DNA of 64,000 nt from Epiperipatus broadwayi (GCA_028023455.1 JAQFVV010012395.1:6510001-6574000), one strand, 5' to 3'. Positions 1-11,855 are shown, counted from the stretch's first letter. A program made the numbers and translations. The notes: generated by a model not told the origin, from the sequence alone.

Positions 1-448
1 ACATTTGGAAAAATAAAAAGTGTGGTATCAATTTTATATTTATATATAAAAATTATCTTGAAACGTATCAGATGAAAAAATGTTAAATATCTCCAAAACG
101 TCTATGCCACCACACATACTTGAAACATCTGAATAAAGATATTTGAAAGAGATAAACAGTATAATAAGTTTATGTGATGAAAATAGAAGTATATTTAAGA
201 TATGCTGCACAAGGAAAAACAGAATGGAATTAGACTAATGATAGACTATATTTAATAAAAATAGATAAACTGTATTAAACTTTAGTTAAGTTTAATGCTT
301 ACATCTAGGTTAAAAAATGATACGATAGATAATCTCTAGCTTAATAATATAAGTAATAACATTAATGTATTTATCTAATGTATATAATGAACATGTGTGA
401 ATGCAAAAAAAATGGCATTTATATATTACAATTTTTTAAATCTGTTAG
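1..448. other. AT-rich DNA, no recognised feature
   Basis: No long open frame, RNA gene or clear repeat is visible here. It is the left flank of the short insertion at 464-565. Confidence 0.5.
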
Positions 449-580
449 ACGTTATAAGTTAATAAACATCACATGATCACCATTTCTTATGTTTGCTCAT
501 CCATTGATAGCTCTGGCTTGCACTGAGTGGCAATACGGTATAAGATAGTTTTGCCTGTTTTAATAACGTTATAAGTTAAT
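449..580 (+). mobile_element. Short retro-inserted element, internally deleted copy
   Basis: A 102-bp insertion (464-565) lies between two identical 15-bp direct repeats, ACGTTATAAGTTAAT, at 449-463 and 566-580. Both ends match the longer element at 11351-11591: the start AAACATCACATGATCACC and the end around CTCTGGCTTGCACTGA...TTTTAATA. This copy lacks about 140 bp of the middle. Target duplications this long are typical of insertion primed by a LINE-type endonuclease, not of a DNA transposon. There is no coding sequence and no obvious tRNA promoter boxes. The deleted part includes the hammerhead-like core of the longer copy. Confidence 0.75.
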
Positions 581-1068
581 TATGATTATCAATGAACAAA
601 AATCCCAGCTTTATTTTAAAAGTAAATTTATCTTAAACTATTATTTGCCAAAAACATTTTTGTATTAAATTTAATCTTTTATTGATTCATTTTTTAAATA
701 TTAATTTTGTTGTTATTGTTGTTGCTACATGCTAATTCAAAATAAAATCGATTGTATACATTTCTATAATACTGGCTCAACCAGCATTTAATAATGTTAT
801 AGTTTACTATTAATTTAAATATTATTAATTTCTTTCAATAAATATCATCTTGAATTTTAAATTAATTATTGATAGTATAGATTTAAAAACATGGCTGAAT
901 TTAAATGAAAATAGACTATTAGTAAAATAAGTCAATTGTCAAACTAAAAAAATGACTATAAAATTGTTTTTATTATAGTTAAAAACCAAATTAAGAAAGC
1001 GATTTTAAAGGGGACTTTTTTTTATTATCCTTCCGATAAACATTTAATAGATTTTTTTTGTTATAATA
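581..1068. other. AT-rich spacer, nothing recognised
   Basis: Only short A/T runs are visible; there is no coding or structured sequence I can support. Confidence 0.5.
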
Positions 1069-1456
1069 ATTTAATATATAGGTGGGGAATCTCTGGTCTA
1101 CAGGCGAAATCCGACTCTCGAAAGCAATCAATCCAGCCTCTAGACATTTTCACACACGTATATAAAGTGGATCTGTATAAAACTTCTATTTAAACACACA
1201 CGAAGTGCAGTGAAATATATATGCAAAGAAAGAATTAAGAGCCTAAATACAATATTTATTTTCTCAACTACTTCTTTTCCTCCCTCCGACCTTTGCAATA
1301 ATTCTACTTTATTCTATCAGAAATAGACTAATTAAATTTTTGATCAAATACAGTTGACTAATTTTTAAGTCAATAATTTTGTATAAATTATAAATGAGAC
1401 TATAAATATCCTAATGAGCTTTGCCAGAAAAAAGGTTCCCCACCACTGATTTAATA
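1069..1456. mobile_element. Non-autonomous hAT-type DNA transposon (MITE)
   Basis: The element spans about 1077-1448 (372 bp). It is flanked by a perfect 8-bp target duplication, ATTTAATA, at 1069-1076 and 1449-1456, the size made by hAT transposases. The right end, read inwards, is CAGTGGTGGGGAACCTTTTT, which fits the CAG-GG-TGGG-AACC terminal repeats of animal hAT elements. The left end has the related GGTGGGGAATCTCTGG, with its first four bases mutated. There is no transposase frame inside, so it must have moved with enzyme supplied elsewhere. Confidence 0.85.
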
Positions 1457-2179
1457 GATTTAAATTCGATATGGTTTATGCTAATTATGGGGGAAACGAT
1501 ATAGTAAAAATGATCCAGCTGGTAATGATAACTAATTTTTTATCAAGACAAAATATAATAGGTTTCTGTCCTTTCTTGCTTGGCGTCATAAGGTAAATGC
1601 ATGCAGTTTAAATCCATCTGTTCTAAAATTTGACAACATGTTTGATGTTCATTTACATATCTCAAAGTCTACTATGAGAATTGACATCTCCTATAAATAC
1701 AAAAGGTATAGGAAGAACTGGAAGAAAAGGGTGGAACCAGTTTGTATTGAAAGGTTTATAAACATTTCATAAATAAAAATTATCAATCCAACTCATAATT
1801 GCAATATTGTATTTGAATTATTTTCAGTGGAAGTTGTTTCCTTTACAAGATGGTTTGAAACAAAAATTATCCTGAATAATTAATATGTAGAGGATCTCCA
1901 TTTTTGCTTTTGACATATTCTCAACGTTAAGTTAAAAACAATTTTATTGTTTCTTAGGTGAAAGATTACTCTGTAGCAGGTATACCTGACTCCTGAGTTG
2001 TTCCATGAATGACAAGACTATGTAGTAATTTTTCATTTTGAGAACCTAAAACCCTCACCCCTGTGGTCCATAGCTTATCCCCTATAATATCACTGGAGCT
2101 AATAGTTTTACTGAATAATTTCATTATTTTCTGCCTTTAAACAGGAGCTCATTAAGATGAATTCTGGTTTCCATGTGGA
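1457..2179. other. Unassigned; may hold a decayed LINE endonuclease
   Basis: No readable frame. The stretch just upstream of the LINE remnant at 2180 is where its endonuclease domain should lie, but I could recognise only the last residues of that domain, from about 2240. Confidence 0.3.
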
Positions 2180-4380
2180 GATTGTTTGTTTCATATGTTA
2201 ATGCATATTACTTGCAGGATGATAATGGGAAGGCTATCATCCAACCCTCTTGGAATCCATATTCTTGTAATTAAAAATTATCTTATTCCAAGATGGAATT
2301 TAAGGAAAGCTAATTGGAATAGATATTTTAGATATCTTGAAAAAATATTAATAAAATCTCTGCAATTCCCTCTTGCTATGATGGGTTTAACAAACTCATA
2401 ATAAGACATACCAGAGAGTCCATCTCTCAAGAATATCAAAAGCAATTCATTCCCGTGTGAAATAAAACCAGAAGTGATGTTTAAAAGCAATTTTATATTG
2501 ATCAATGATCATGAAAAGGCTGACAAGCTTATGAAATCATTCGATGATTCAAGAAAAGAAATGTGGAGATCATGGAGAAACAAAACTTTACAAGATTTAT
2601 GAAAGCTTGGTAGATAATAAAAGTAACTCTAAAAGATATACTACTATTAGTTCTTTAAAGTCAGACTTCTAAACCCAATATTGATAGAATGACTATTATT
2701 AGAGCAGAATTGTAAATTTCTCTTTCACAATGTTCCGCTAATATCAATCTGATAAAATCTGTAGATGATCATGAACTTGAACTTGCCTTTGATTGTCTTA
2801 AATCAAGAAAGATTCAAGAGCAAATATCATTTCCAAAGTTTCCACAATATTTAGGACCTAAAGTCAAAGCATGGTAGGCAAAACTATTCAATAGTATTAT
2901 TCATACAGAAACTATTGCAAAAGTTGCCATAAAATCAAAATTAACAAATAAATCTAACAATGATCCAAAAAATTATCACCCATTATCATTATACTGTGTT
3001 CCCTAAAAGCTTTTTGAAAAAAATCATATTAGCAACAATTTTTCCAATAGTTGAGAATCACTTCCTAAAGAGTAGACAGATTATAGGCTAGGAAAAAGCT
3101 GTTATAAATAAATTTTATCTTCTTTAATATCTCATAATGAAAAAGGCTTTTAAAATAAATTAAAAATTGGTGCAGCCGTTATAGTTTACGATTCTGTTTG
3201 GAAGCTTCTTAAATGTAGGAAAACCTTTAATATATTTGATAAAATGCTTTCCAATAGGAAAATTCAAATGACACAATCAATGATAATTAACAAATATAAA
3301 ATTTTACAGAATGGTCTTCCATAGAGCTCAGTTTTCTCATTTATTTTATTGAATATATTCACCAGAAAAAGAAAAACAAACAACATACGGCTTTACTGCT
3401 CAGGAGTTCGGAAGAAGTTTGAGCACCAGAATAAATCCTGGGACCTCAACTATGCCAAATAGAGCAGAGTTATCAACAGAGATCTTCAAAAAGAGAATGC
3501 AAGAAATTTATTCATGCTGATGATATTTCTTTGATTTCTCAAAAGAGGTACTTTCCTGAAATAGAAACATCTTTCAATAAAAATATGAAAACATTGGAAA
3601 TCTTTTTCAAAGACTTGATCATCTTCTAATCTAATATAGATTGAAACACAATTCTATTCAAGATGCTCTTTAGAAGTAACCTTGGATCTTAATCTAATTT
3701 ATTTTTCTCATTTAGCTAAAGTCAAATCAAAATTAATTTCTAGCATTATTTAGAATTGTGATGCAAATATATTATGGTCAATTTCTTTAGCACCAACATA
3801 TTCTGTTGATGAATAACTGGGCTCCTGTTTGGAGAAAAAGTTTTCACACTAAACTACTGGATACTCAAGTAAATATTACAAAGAAAAATATTAGTGGTAC
3901 ACTCAAGTCTACTCATATGAAATGACTTCCTGTTCTATTCCAACAGACTCAGAAAAGAAGTTACTTTGCAAATATGTACAAAAAGCTGTTAAACAAATCA
4001 GACTTTCACCACCTAAGACTTTCTTCAAATCAATATCCACCTTTGAAGAAGATCCAACAATAAAGCCAGCTGGATATAATCTTCCTAGAAGCAATTCAAG
4101 TTTGGTCTATAGATTAAGGACAATCCATGGTTGGCTTGCTCATCTGCTTCATAAATGGAATTTATCAGACACTGATCTACGCAAATATGAGAAAATACAA
4201 ACTATGAACCACACAGTTAATGACTGCCAAATCTATGGCTGAATTGAAGTACTTAATAAAGCCACTGGTGAAACTACTTCCTTGATGGAATCTCTGCAAA
4301 TTCTTTTGTTATATTTTGTTAATAGTTAAGCTGTCATTAAAAATATAAAAATCCATATGCTTAATAAATAAATAAAAGAG
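2180..4380 (+). pseudogene. LINE (non-LTR retrotransposon) remnant, endonuclease end to 3' tail
   Basis: Reading through stops and frameshifts gives the order expected of a LINE ORF2. First comes a post-endonuclease linker with PRWNLRKANW (about 2293-2325), a signature found after the endonuclease in many invertebrate LINEs. Reverse transcriptase pieces follow: NNDPKNYHPLSLY (about 2960-2995), GAAVIVYDSVWKLL (about 3170-3210), GLP-SSVFSFILLN (about 3312-3350) and the catalytic-loop relative FIHADDISLIS (about 3507-3540, in place of YADD). The C-terminal part at 3922-4242 has LPRSNSSLVYRLRTIHGW and QTMNHTVNDC, like the LPR...RIRTGHG...TMEHIVNEC tail of Jockey/Nimb-like LINEs. The copy ends in an AATAAATAAATAAA tail near 4365-4378. 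It is old and inactive: motif A lacks its usual context and there are many in-frame stops. Confidence 0.8.
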
Positions 4381-4600
4381 CTTTAAATTGGACAAAATAA
4401 AAAATTTAAACAACAAGTACAATTGCTTTTAGCTTTTATACATATTATTATTAATAATTTTTATAAAATTAAAAAAAAAAAATTTTTTTTTCACATTTTC
4501 TATTAAAACTTTTCCAAAGATTTCTTCTTCCTAATTTTAAAAATTCTAAAACATATTATTGTTATATTAGTCTGGATATACAGATAAAACGCTTTTAATA

Positions 4601-4719
4601 CAGAAACTTTCAGTCAAGCGTTGGTGGCCGAGTAGTTAGCACAGCTGCCTTACAAGCAGTTGTTCCGGGTTCGCTTCCTGGCTGATGCTTTGACACATGA
4701 AAAAAACCAGAAACTTTCA
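4601..4719 (+). mobile_element. tRNA-derived SINE, copy 1
   Basis: The insertion at 4613-4707 is flanked by a 12-bp target duplication, CAGAAACTTTCA (4601-4612 and 4708-4719). Its body is tRNA-like: an A box around GGTGGCCGAGTAGTTAG (about 4622-4638) and a B box around GGGTTCGCTTCC (about 4667-4678), the internal RNA polymerase III promoter. It starts GTCAA, as does copy 2 at 32584. It ends in a short A run. The flanking duplications and the poor acceptor stem argue against a working tRNA gene. Confidence 0.8.
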
Positions 4720-5286
4720 TTTATTTATAAGTACTGTATATATAAATAAAAGTCAAACAGTTATAGATTTGTTTAAATCGTGATTTAAGTAAAGCTGTTA
4801 GACTATACAGGAAAAATAAAACAGGACACTCCTGGCAATTAGGCTTATTAATTTATAGATATTTACAATTCTGTTTTTCTTTAATTTTCAAATGAGTATC
4901 CTGTATATACTATTATAAATGTGAGCGTGTAAGCATCATCTCTTAGAGCATTTATTATCAATACAAAGCTCACTAGACCAGCTTCCAAGGAAATTCCTCT
5001 TATCAACAATTCCAAGCTCCATCATCATTAAAGCAGATTTTCACACACTTTATAGTGATAGTTCATAATTCAACATTTTCTATTATCTAATTTATTACCT
5101 CTTAGTTCAATAATAAGCTAATAGCAAGTGCTTAAATACACTCATTTCTAATATTATAAAATATATATCATACATAGTGAGATGGTGACTAACCTATTTA
5201 GCAATAAGAGATCAAATGAACATACCTACTATAACTCAAATGTCATATAAAGATCTATCGATGATGATATATCCCAAAATTCAATC
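4720..5286. other. Unassigned AT-rich DNA
   Basis: No frame or repeat that I can support. Confidence 0.4.
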
Positions 5287-5619
5287 ATGGTATCAATTAG
5301 AAATATACTCATCTATACAAAAATTAGAAGCTATATTTTGTACAAATCATTGACTCATACAGAAATCAAATTTCTCGATGGTGTTTTTTCAACTATACTT
5401 AATAAGACTCATACATTATTATTTGATACAATTTGTCAATTATGTGGATCAGTTGAAGAAACTTTTCTATATAATACTGATTATTATCCCCTTTTCAATA
5501 AATTAACATCAAATTTAAGCTATTTAATAACCTATAGAGCAAACTTTTGCCATCAAGTTTTTTTGATAGGTAGCAAAAAGACAATAAAAACTGCACTATC
5601 ACTTCTAAGATTTATATGA
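5287..5619 (+). pseudogene. Possible LINE C-terminal fragment
   Basis: An uninterrupted frame of 110 codons, unusually long for this base composition. It contains CQLCGSVEETFLYNTDYY, which resembles the CxxC...H...C zinc-knuckle region near the end of some LINE reverse transcriptases (C-LC-xxEET-LH-L-xC), but the expected His and last Cys are gone. No reverse transcriptase core is visible upstream. It may also be a chance open frame. Confidence 0.25.
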
Positions 5620-5880
5620 CTATTATGTTGTAAGGCAATATTTCAAAATAAAAATCATTATTCTGTTTAACAGTATTATGAATATCATTGAAAGCAGATA
5701 TTATTAAAGACTTAAAATATCTGCCCCCAAAAATTTAAGATTTGTAATGTGCCAAAGGGATTATTTAATTCACGGGATTTGCTAAGATCTAAGTGAAATG
5801 TGATTTCCCAATCATACATTCATTAATGAAGGTCTGTTTCTCATGTAATATTACATTTAAATAGTTGTGTTGAGAATCAA

Positions 5881-5961
5881 ACATCATCATCATCATTATC
5901 ATCATCATCATCACCACCACCACCATCATCATAATAATAATCATCATCATCATCATCATCT
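5881..5961. repeat. (ATC/CAT)n microsatellite
   Basis: About 80 bp of CAT/ATC triplets with CAC and AAT interruptions. It has no coding context. Confidence 0.95.
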
Positions 5962-8079
5962 GCACAATAGGTCAAGGTCTTTTCTAAATACAGCATGTTA
6001 AGTTTTGATTTTAAATGTAAAACTTTTTTTTTTACTCGATATGTATAAATTTATCATATAGTGTAAAATAAACTTATTTTTAAAATAAAAATAGCTCTGT
6101 AACATATTAATTATATAATTGGTTATGTTAATTTATATATTGTACAATCTTTATTAAATATTTTGTTAATAAGTATGTATTTCCAATATTAAATAAATTT
6201 TACTTAAGTAAATTTTAATTCATGCCAAGATAATAATATCTGATAGTTATGACAGTGGTAATTCAGATTAATGGTAGAAATGTTAGATCCAGCTTCGCAT
6301 TAGCAAGTATGATTTAACTTTTGTTTGTTTGTTTCCACTTCTTTTTTGACAAAAATTTAAAATCACAAACTGGACAATTTCTTTTGCTGCTTGAAAGGAA
6401 TATCCATTCATGACAATCAGGCATATTAATACCCTGCATAATTTGGCACATGGCCCAAGATCCTTGGATCTTAGCCCAGTCAATATTTTTGATGCTTGAA
6501 CTTCTTAAACGCTCCGCAGCACTAAATCACTTGATTATTTTATCATTTATTTTCTGTACAGTATTAATTCATTTTGTTTTTAAAATGAGTATTAATTTAT
6601 TCAGAATTAAATAAAAATGTTATGTGAGTAAATTTTGTTTAAGTAAAATTACCTGAGTAAATTTTAATTTATTTCAAAACAATTAAATTTGGTGGATGTG
6701 GTAATTTGTACTGCTCTCTTGTAATTTTGTCAGGATTAAGAGAAGGTCAAATTATAAGATGCCTGGTTGCCAGTGTTCAATGTGTTAATAATGTCCTGAG
6801 CAATTTCGTGTAGTGATAGAATGGTGAACTATAAAGCTTAAAGGTTTTTTTAATTCTCTAATGAATAAAGTAAAAAGAAAATTCAATTTGGTAAATGCTC
6901 AATTTTCCATTTGAATGTCATAAAACCTAACAAGCAACCATCCATAAATTTATTATTTTTTAAAATTCTAGTAATACTTAAGTTAGCAATTTATGTATTA
7001 CAGATGCTACTTCATAATTTTAAAATGTCAAAACAATCTACATCTCACTATTAATTCATTATTAAGCAAGCATTTTCTCATTATTCCAGTCCATACATAC
7101 ATAATATAATGTTAGATCAAGCATATATTTTACGTGTAAATTTGTTACACATAAGATATTATTTCTGATCATTAAGTTTTTAAATCTTATTTATTATATG
7201 TTTGTCAGATTTATTTATTTATGTCATCTTTGACTTTTCACATACTGAATTTTATAAAACATTATATATAGTAGGTAGCAGAAAAAATATGACAGCGTAA
7301 CGTTTGCATATATTAATTGAATGCAGTAAGAATTCATTGACAAAGCAGAAAGATTATATAATCAAATGGAAAACAATTTTTGATCATGATTTCTTATTTA
7401 CTTAAACTTACTAATGATTGTGTTGACTATCTTTATGAACAGAATCAGCCCACACAAGGTCCCATACCCACATGATCTACACTTTCTGATACAAAAATAA
7501 AATGTTTTATTACTTGCTAAATATAATTATGTTGCCTTTTTTTCTCAGCAAAAATTTTGTAATTTGAAGGCTCTATCAAGTCAAAGTAATACAATTGTAG
7601 ATATACTGGTTGTGCAAAGTATAAAATTTTCAGCTATATGCAATGTATACACTTAAATATTTCACAGTGTTCTGGTCATGTTAATGTGAGCATAAGTCAA
7701 GAATGATTCTCTTCATTAGCAATTTTATCTATTGAATCAGAATTCACAAAAAAAAAAAAAATTACAACGATGTTATTAACGGATTTGCAAGAAAATATTC
7801 AGGAAATAAAATATAATTTTTTGCATTACATGTACTTTATTCTGTTTTCTCAAATATTCATTCAATAAAATTGCACAAAGCCACATTTACAAATAAGTAA
7901 TTTTTTTATACATTATAAGTCTTAATTTATGCAATTTTATTCTGAGTAAACAAAATAAAATAAACATAATGCAAAAAATTATATTTTATTTTCTTGAATG
8001 TTTTTTTTTTTAGAAAATTTCAAAATAAATAAAAATTTTAAAGTAAGAAAATCGTTCTTGATTTATAATAATTATAAAA
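5962..8079. other. AT-rich DNA, no supported gene
   Basis: Short open frames only. The minus-strand frame around 6283-6483 holds a few cysteine pairs but matches nothing I can name. Homopolymer runs occur near 7748-7760 and 8004-8014. Confidence 0.4.
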
Positions 8080-9000
8080 CAATATGCGAATACAAGTTGT
8101 CATTATGTTTTGGATTTATGGATTATGAAAAGGCAGCATTGGATCAGCAAGATATGGACATAGGATACTGTCATATTTTGAAAAAAAAAAAAAAATTATC
8201 AAAATGCAACAACCATGATAAAATTACACAGTTATACTGAGAAGATTAAAACTGAGAAAGGTCTGTGACAAGATGACTCCATATCTTCAAAACTTTTTAC
8301 AGCAGTTTTTAAAAAAGTATGTTGTAGATTAAATGGTCAACTAAGAGATTAAAAAAAAAAGGGGATTATTTAAGTCGTCTAGATTTTTCAGATGATGTAA
8401 TTGTTTATGCAAATATTGCTTCAGTAAATATTGCAAAAATTATTAGATTAAAGTAAAAAAGTAAGACTAAAAGTAAATGAAAATACCAAAAAGAAGAAAA
8501 TAAAGATTGATAATGATAAGATAAAAGTTAACAGCTACAAATACCTTGAACAAATTATTAATACATATAGAAATATAATGGATGAAATTAATCATAGAAT
8601 TAAACTAGTTGTTGTGCTTTTGATAGAAATAATTTAATATTAAAAGGAAATATGCCTTTGTATTTGCAAAGGAAGGGTTTTTAATAACTGAGTTTACGAT
8701 TTATGGATTTGAAACTTGGACATTTAACAGAAGGGCAATACAGAGATTTCAAACCACACAAAAAAATATGGAGAGCTGTATGTAAAGAATAACAATTTGG
8801 AGCTGGGCTAGATAGACAATTAAAATCTTATTCCAAGAGAGTGTAAAAGACCTAGAAAGAAATCATATGTGAGATGAATGGATGAAATAAGAAAATGTGC
8901 AAAGATGATGTGGAGAAGACAGACAGAAATTCAAGACACTGGATTAAACTTGGAGAGATCTTCATTCTGGAGTGAATCGATTAGTTGAAAATGATGATTT
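8080..9000 (+). pseudogene. RTE-like LINE reverse transcriptase remnant
   Basis: Across stops and shifts the + strand reads as a LINE reverse transcriptase in the right order: FMDYEKAALDQ (motif A relative of VDYEKAFD, about 8118-8150), TEKIKTEKGL and SISSKLFTAVFKKVCCRLN (motif B region, about 8240-8335), LSRLDFSDDVIVYAN (motif C, FADD changed to FSDD, about 8370-8410), KVNSYKYLEQII (about 8526-8560), TIYGFETWTFNRRAIQRFQTTQ (about 8697-8760) and finally a WM/DEIRK-like tail near 8878. The Y-G-ETWT...-IQ-LQ-TQ segment is typical of RTE-group elements. No endonuclease is visible upstream. The copy is decayed and non-functional. Confidence 0.75.
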
Positions 9001-9539
9001 ATTTATGTGTATAAACACATAAATCTACAGCATTTCTATATGTCATATTTGTTAAATAGCTAATAACAAGTTTTTGTGGTAAGAATGTAAATAGTCTATT
9101 ATATTTATGTACGTGATATCTAGTATTTATAAATTTATATATATATGTTTTATGCTATGCGGGTGGTGAATCAATAATCAATGATTGAGGATTTGCTTAT
9201 AGACACCTCTCGTGAGTATATTAAATATCTTTTGATTACATTAAGTTTCTAATAAGGGAATTAATTTAAATTTTACAAGTAAATTGCTAATAAAAATACT
9301 GTCATTTCCCAAGATAGACAGTAAATATTATAGTGGTCAAAGTAAAAGTCAAACAAAGCATCACAAAGATCATTTCCAACAAAAAAAAAATTAGAAGAAT
9401 TATTAATATTTTTTATTTATAATAGAAAAATAGTGAAATGAATAATATTAACGATAGCACAGACAAGAATAATATAACATTTATATCGGAACATTTGATT
9501 AAAATGTATGCAAATTACTCACGACTTTGATTTTCATTT
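9001..9539. other. AT-rich DNA, nothing recognised
   Basis: No coding or structural feature found. Confidence 0.4.
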
Positions 9540-10210
9540 AGGAAGAGAAAGCACGAACAACGCGTATTTTTTGTCTTCTGGACTCAGTTTCTCCTATCTA
9601 TATATATTTTAACTTTTATAAACCAAAGTTTAACAGAATTACCTTATATAGAAAATATTAACGGACTATAGGAATTCCAATTTTCAATTGCCACATCATT
9701 GTGTAATTTCCTTTAATTATACAGAAAATGAAAGGACAAAATCGACTAACAAATAATACAATAGAAAATAAAAATTTTCTATTAATAAACAGCATTCCAA
9801 GATTTTCAAAATATTTTACTTTTAATGTAATAAATTTAAATGTCATTTTATAAAATGTACATTATAAATAGTAAATGTACGACTTCAATATCACGTGATT
9901 CGTTGTTGACATCTGAAATCAACATACGGAAGGCGCAGGTTACCTCATTAATTAAAACATAATAATGCATCTATTACAAATATAATATTGCAAATAGAAA
10001 TGTGTCACGCAAAATCAGAACTTACCATATTTTCTGCACTGTGTCATTGAAGACTTTAAGCCACAAGTTCTCGGTCAGAGTAGCGAATTACAGAACGTCG
10101 AAAACACTTCGCTCTTCTGACGGCCGCCATGACTGTTTGTGTGAGCAAATTGAAAGACAGCGTGACCTGGTGAAAAAGATAGCAAATGTACTTTGCCATG
10201 TCTACATAAA
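9540..10210 (-). promoter_or_regulatory. CpG-rich patch with possible first exon and splice donor
   Basis: CpG is rare in most of the window, but this stretch holds many: CACGAACAACGCG near 9554, a CACGTG E-box near 9892, AAGGCGC near 9929, then ACGTCG, ACGGCCGCC and GCGTGACC at 10095-10165. On the minus strand an ATG in the good context CAGTCATGGCGG lies at 10130-10128 but stops after 24 codons. A strong 5' splice site, AATATG|GTAAGT, follows at 10026/10025. This is what a promoter and 5'UTR exon of a host gene running leftwards would look like. No coding exon downstream could be identified, so the gene is unproved. Confidence 0.3.
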
Positions 10211-10230
10211 AAAATCCTGCTGACTTTTAA

Positions 10231-10979
10231 TTCAGAAAATTACCGCATACAAACTCTTTTGAGGGATACTATTTATTTGTGCGAATTAACATTTTTTTTT
10301 TTTTTTATTACTTTGAATAATTTAATAGATTGAGAAAAAAATCACTATCAAAAGAAAATAGTTGCCGAAACAAAGCATGTATTTACTTTTAATAGTTAAT
10401 TTTAAAAATAGTCCTCAAAATTGTTCAAATCTAATAGCAATTGTATAAACCTGACGACCTATTTTTAAACCGTTGAATAAATTTTATTTAGACTTGGAAA
10501 GTGATTCCTGTCATCTGTTCCTGAGAATCTCAAGTAACCACCACATTAAATAAATAATTGAATTTTAAAATCCTATTCAATTAATGAGAAATCTAATCGC
10601 GCATGAATAGATATGTCAAATCATTTTAATATTTCCTTATGATTTTGATTCTGTTTGTTAATAGATAATCAATAAATTAGTCAAGCGAAGATATTAGGCT
10701 AATCTATCGATATCTTTCACATTTAAAAAATATTCAAAATAAAGTTTTCTAATAATTTTAGAAAATATTTTTTTTTATAGTTTTTAACTATGTAACTAAA
10801 TGATGCACATTATGGAAATCTCAGCCCTGTTCTAAATTTATTTTATTTTTAGTTACTTCGAGCTCCCTCCCCCTTCCCCGAATAGTTTTAAATGTGATAA
10901 TTTTTTTACTTCCTAGAAATTAGGTAGTAAGATTAGAATATTAACTAGTTATTTGTAAACATAACGCCATTTCTTTTTT
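10231..10979. other. AT-rich DNA, nothing recognised
   Basis: Poly-T/A runs and no frame; if the minus-strand gene proposed at 10.0 kb exists, this is its upstream flank. Confidence 0.4.
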
Positions 10980-11336
10980 CATAAACATATTTTAGGAATA
11001 TATGGTCGCATGAAGTTATGCCACCTGATATTACGGATGCCTTTATTTTCCCAATTTTTAAAAATGAAGAGAATAGACAAGTTTATCTACTACAGCGAAG
11101 GTACTTTCGAGGATTTTGATGATACTTTGTTTCGATTTGTAGATGAATGGTTATCAAAAACTCAGTGTGATTTTTAAAAAAATCAAGAACACTGTAAACA
11201 TGTTTTTTTGTTATCAGGCAAATGCAAGATAAGTGTCGAGAACAAGAGAGTGATTTATATATTACTTTTATTGATTTGTTCAAGGCAGTTGATTCAGGTT
11301 AATCGAACAGATTTGTGTTGTTGTTTGTTATCTATC

Positions 11337-11605
11337 AAAATTTATTCATAAACATCACATGATCACCATTTCTTATGCTTGCTTATAACTTATTAAATCA
11401 GGCAAAACTCTATATGTATTGCAATGCTCTCAGATCCAAGTCTCCTCACTGACAAAGGCCAGAAACTAGTCTGGGGATATTGGATGAGTAGGCACTAAAT
11501 GGGGATTTTATGCACAAGCCTTCTGGCATCCATTGATTACTCTGGCTTGCACTGAATGGCAATACACATAGAGAGTTTTGCATATTTTAATAAAATTTAT
11601 TCATA
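11337..11605 (+). mobile_element. Short retro-inserted element with hammerhead-like core, full copy
   Basis: A 241-bp insertion (11351-11591) lies between 14-bp duplications, AAAATTTATTCATA, at 11337-11350 and 11592-11605. Removing it rejoins the surrounding reverse transcriptase, so its ends are secure. It shares both ends with the 102-bp copy at 464-565. Inner segments near 11385-11428 and 11551-11590 are partly inverted copies of each other (TTATTAAATCAGGCAAAACT against AGTTTTGCATATTTTAATAA). At 11443-11477 is CCTCA-CTGACAA-AGGCCA-GAAA-CTAGTC-TGGGG. This has the order of a hammerhead ribozyme (stem I, CUGANGA, stem II, GAAA, minimal stem III, cleavage after GUC, stem I) with a 5-6-bp stem I. 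The core G is changed to A and stem II is too short, so it is probably inactive. Confidence 0.7.
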
Positions 11606-11787
11606 TTAGATATGTTCTAAATTATGGAATGAGAGAAAGTGTTATTATCACAGGTAGAAAAATCAAGGCCTTTGAAATGAAAACTGATGTTAAAATGTGT
11701 ACTTACTACAACATTGTTTTCAATTTTTATGATAGTGGTATTTGGAATTGTTTATAAGTGACTTAATGAATCGGGTATTAAAATGTG

Positions 11788-11855
11788 ATACAGACTTTAT
11801 AGTGAAATTTTTAATTTGAATATACAGACTTTATAGTGAAATTTTTAATTTGAAT
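11788..11855. repeat. 34-bp tandem duplication
   Basis: Two copies of a 34-bp unit beginning ATACAGACTTTATAGTG (11788-11821, 11822-11855), inside the LINE remnant; it adds a frameshift. Confidence 0.9.

Noticed and set aside
4613-4707. Possible tRNA gene
   Set aside because: A and B boxes are present, but the body is flanked by a target duplication and the acceptor stem does not pair; it is a SINE.
5881-5961. CRISPR-like array
   Set aside because: Simple triplet microsatellite without spacers.
10002-10223. 73-codon + strand frame through the CpG patch
   Set aside because: The better gene signals (ATGGCGGCC and GTAAGT) are on the minus strand; the + frame shows no domain.
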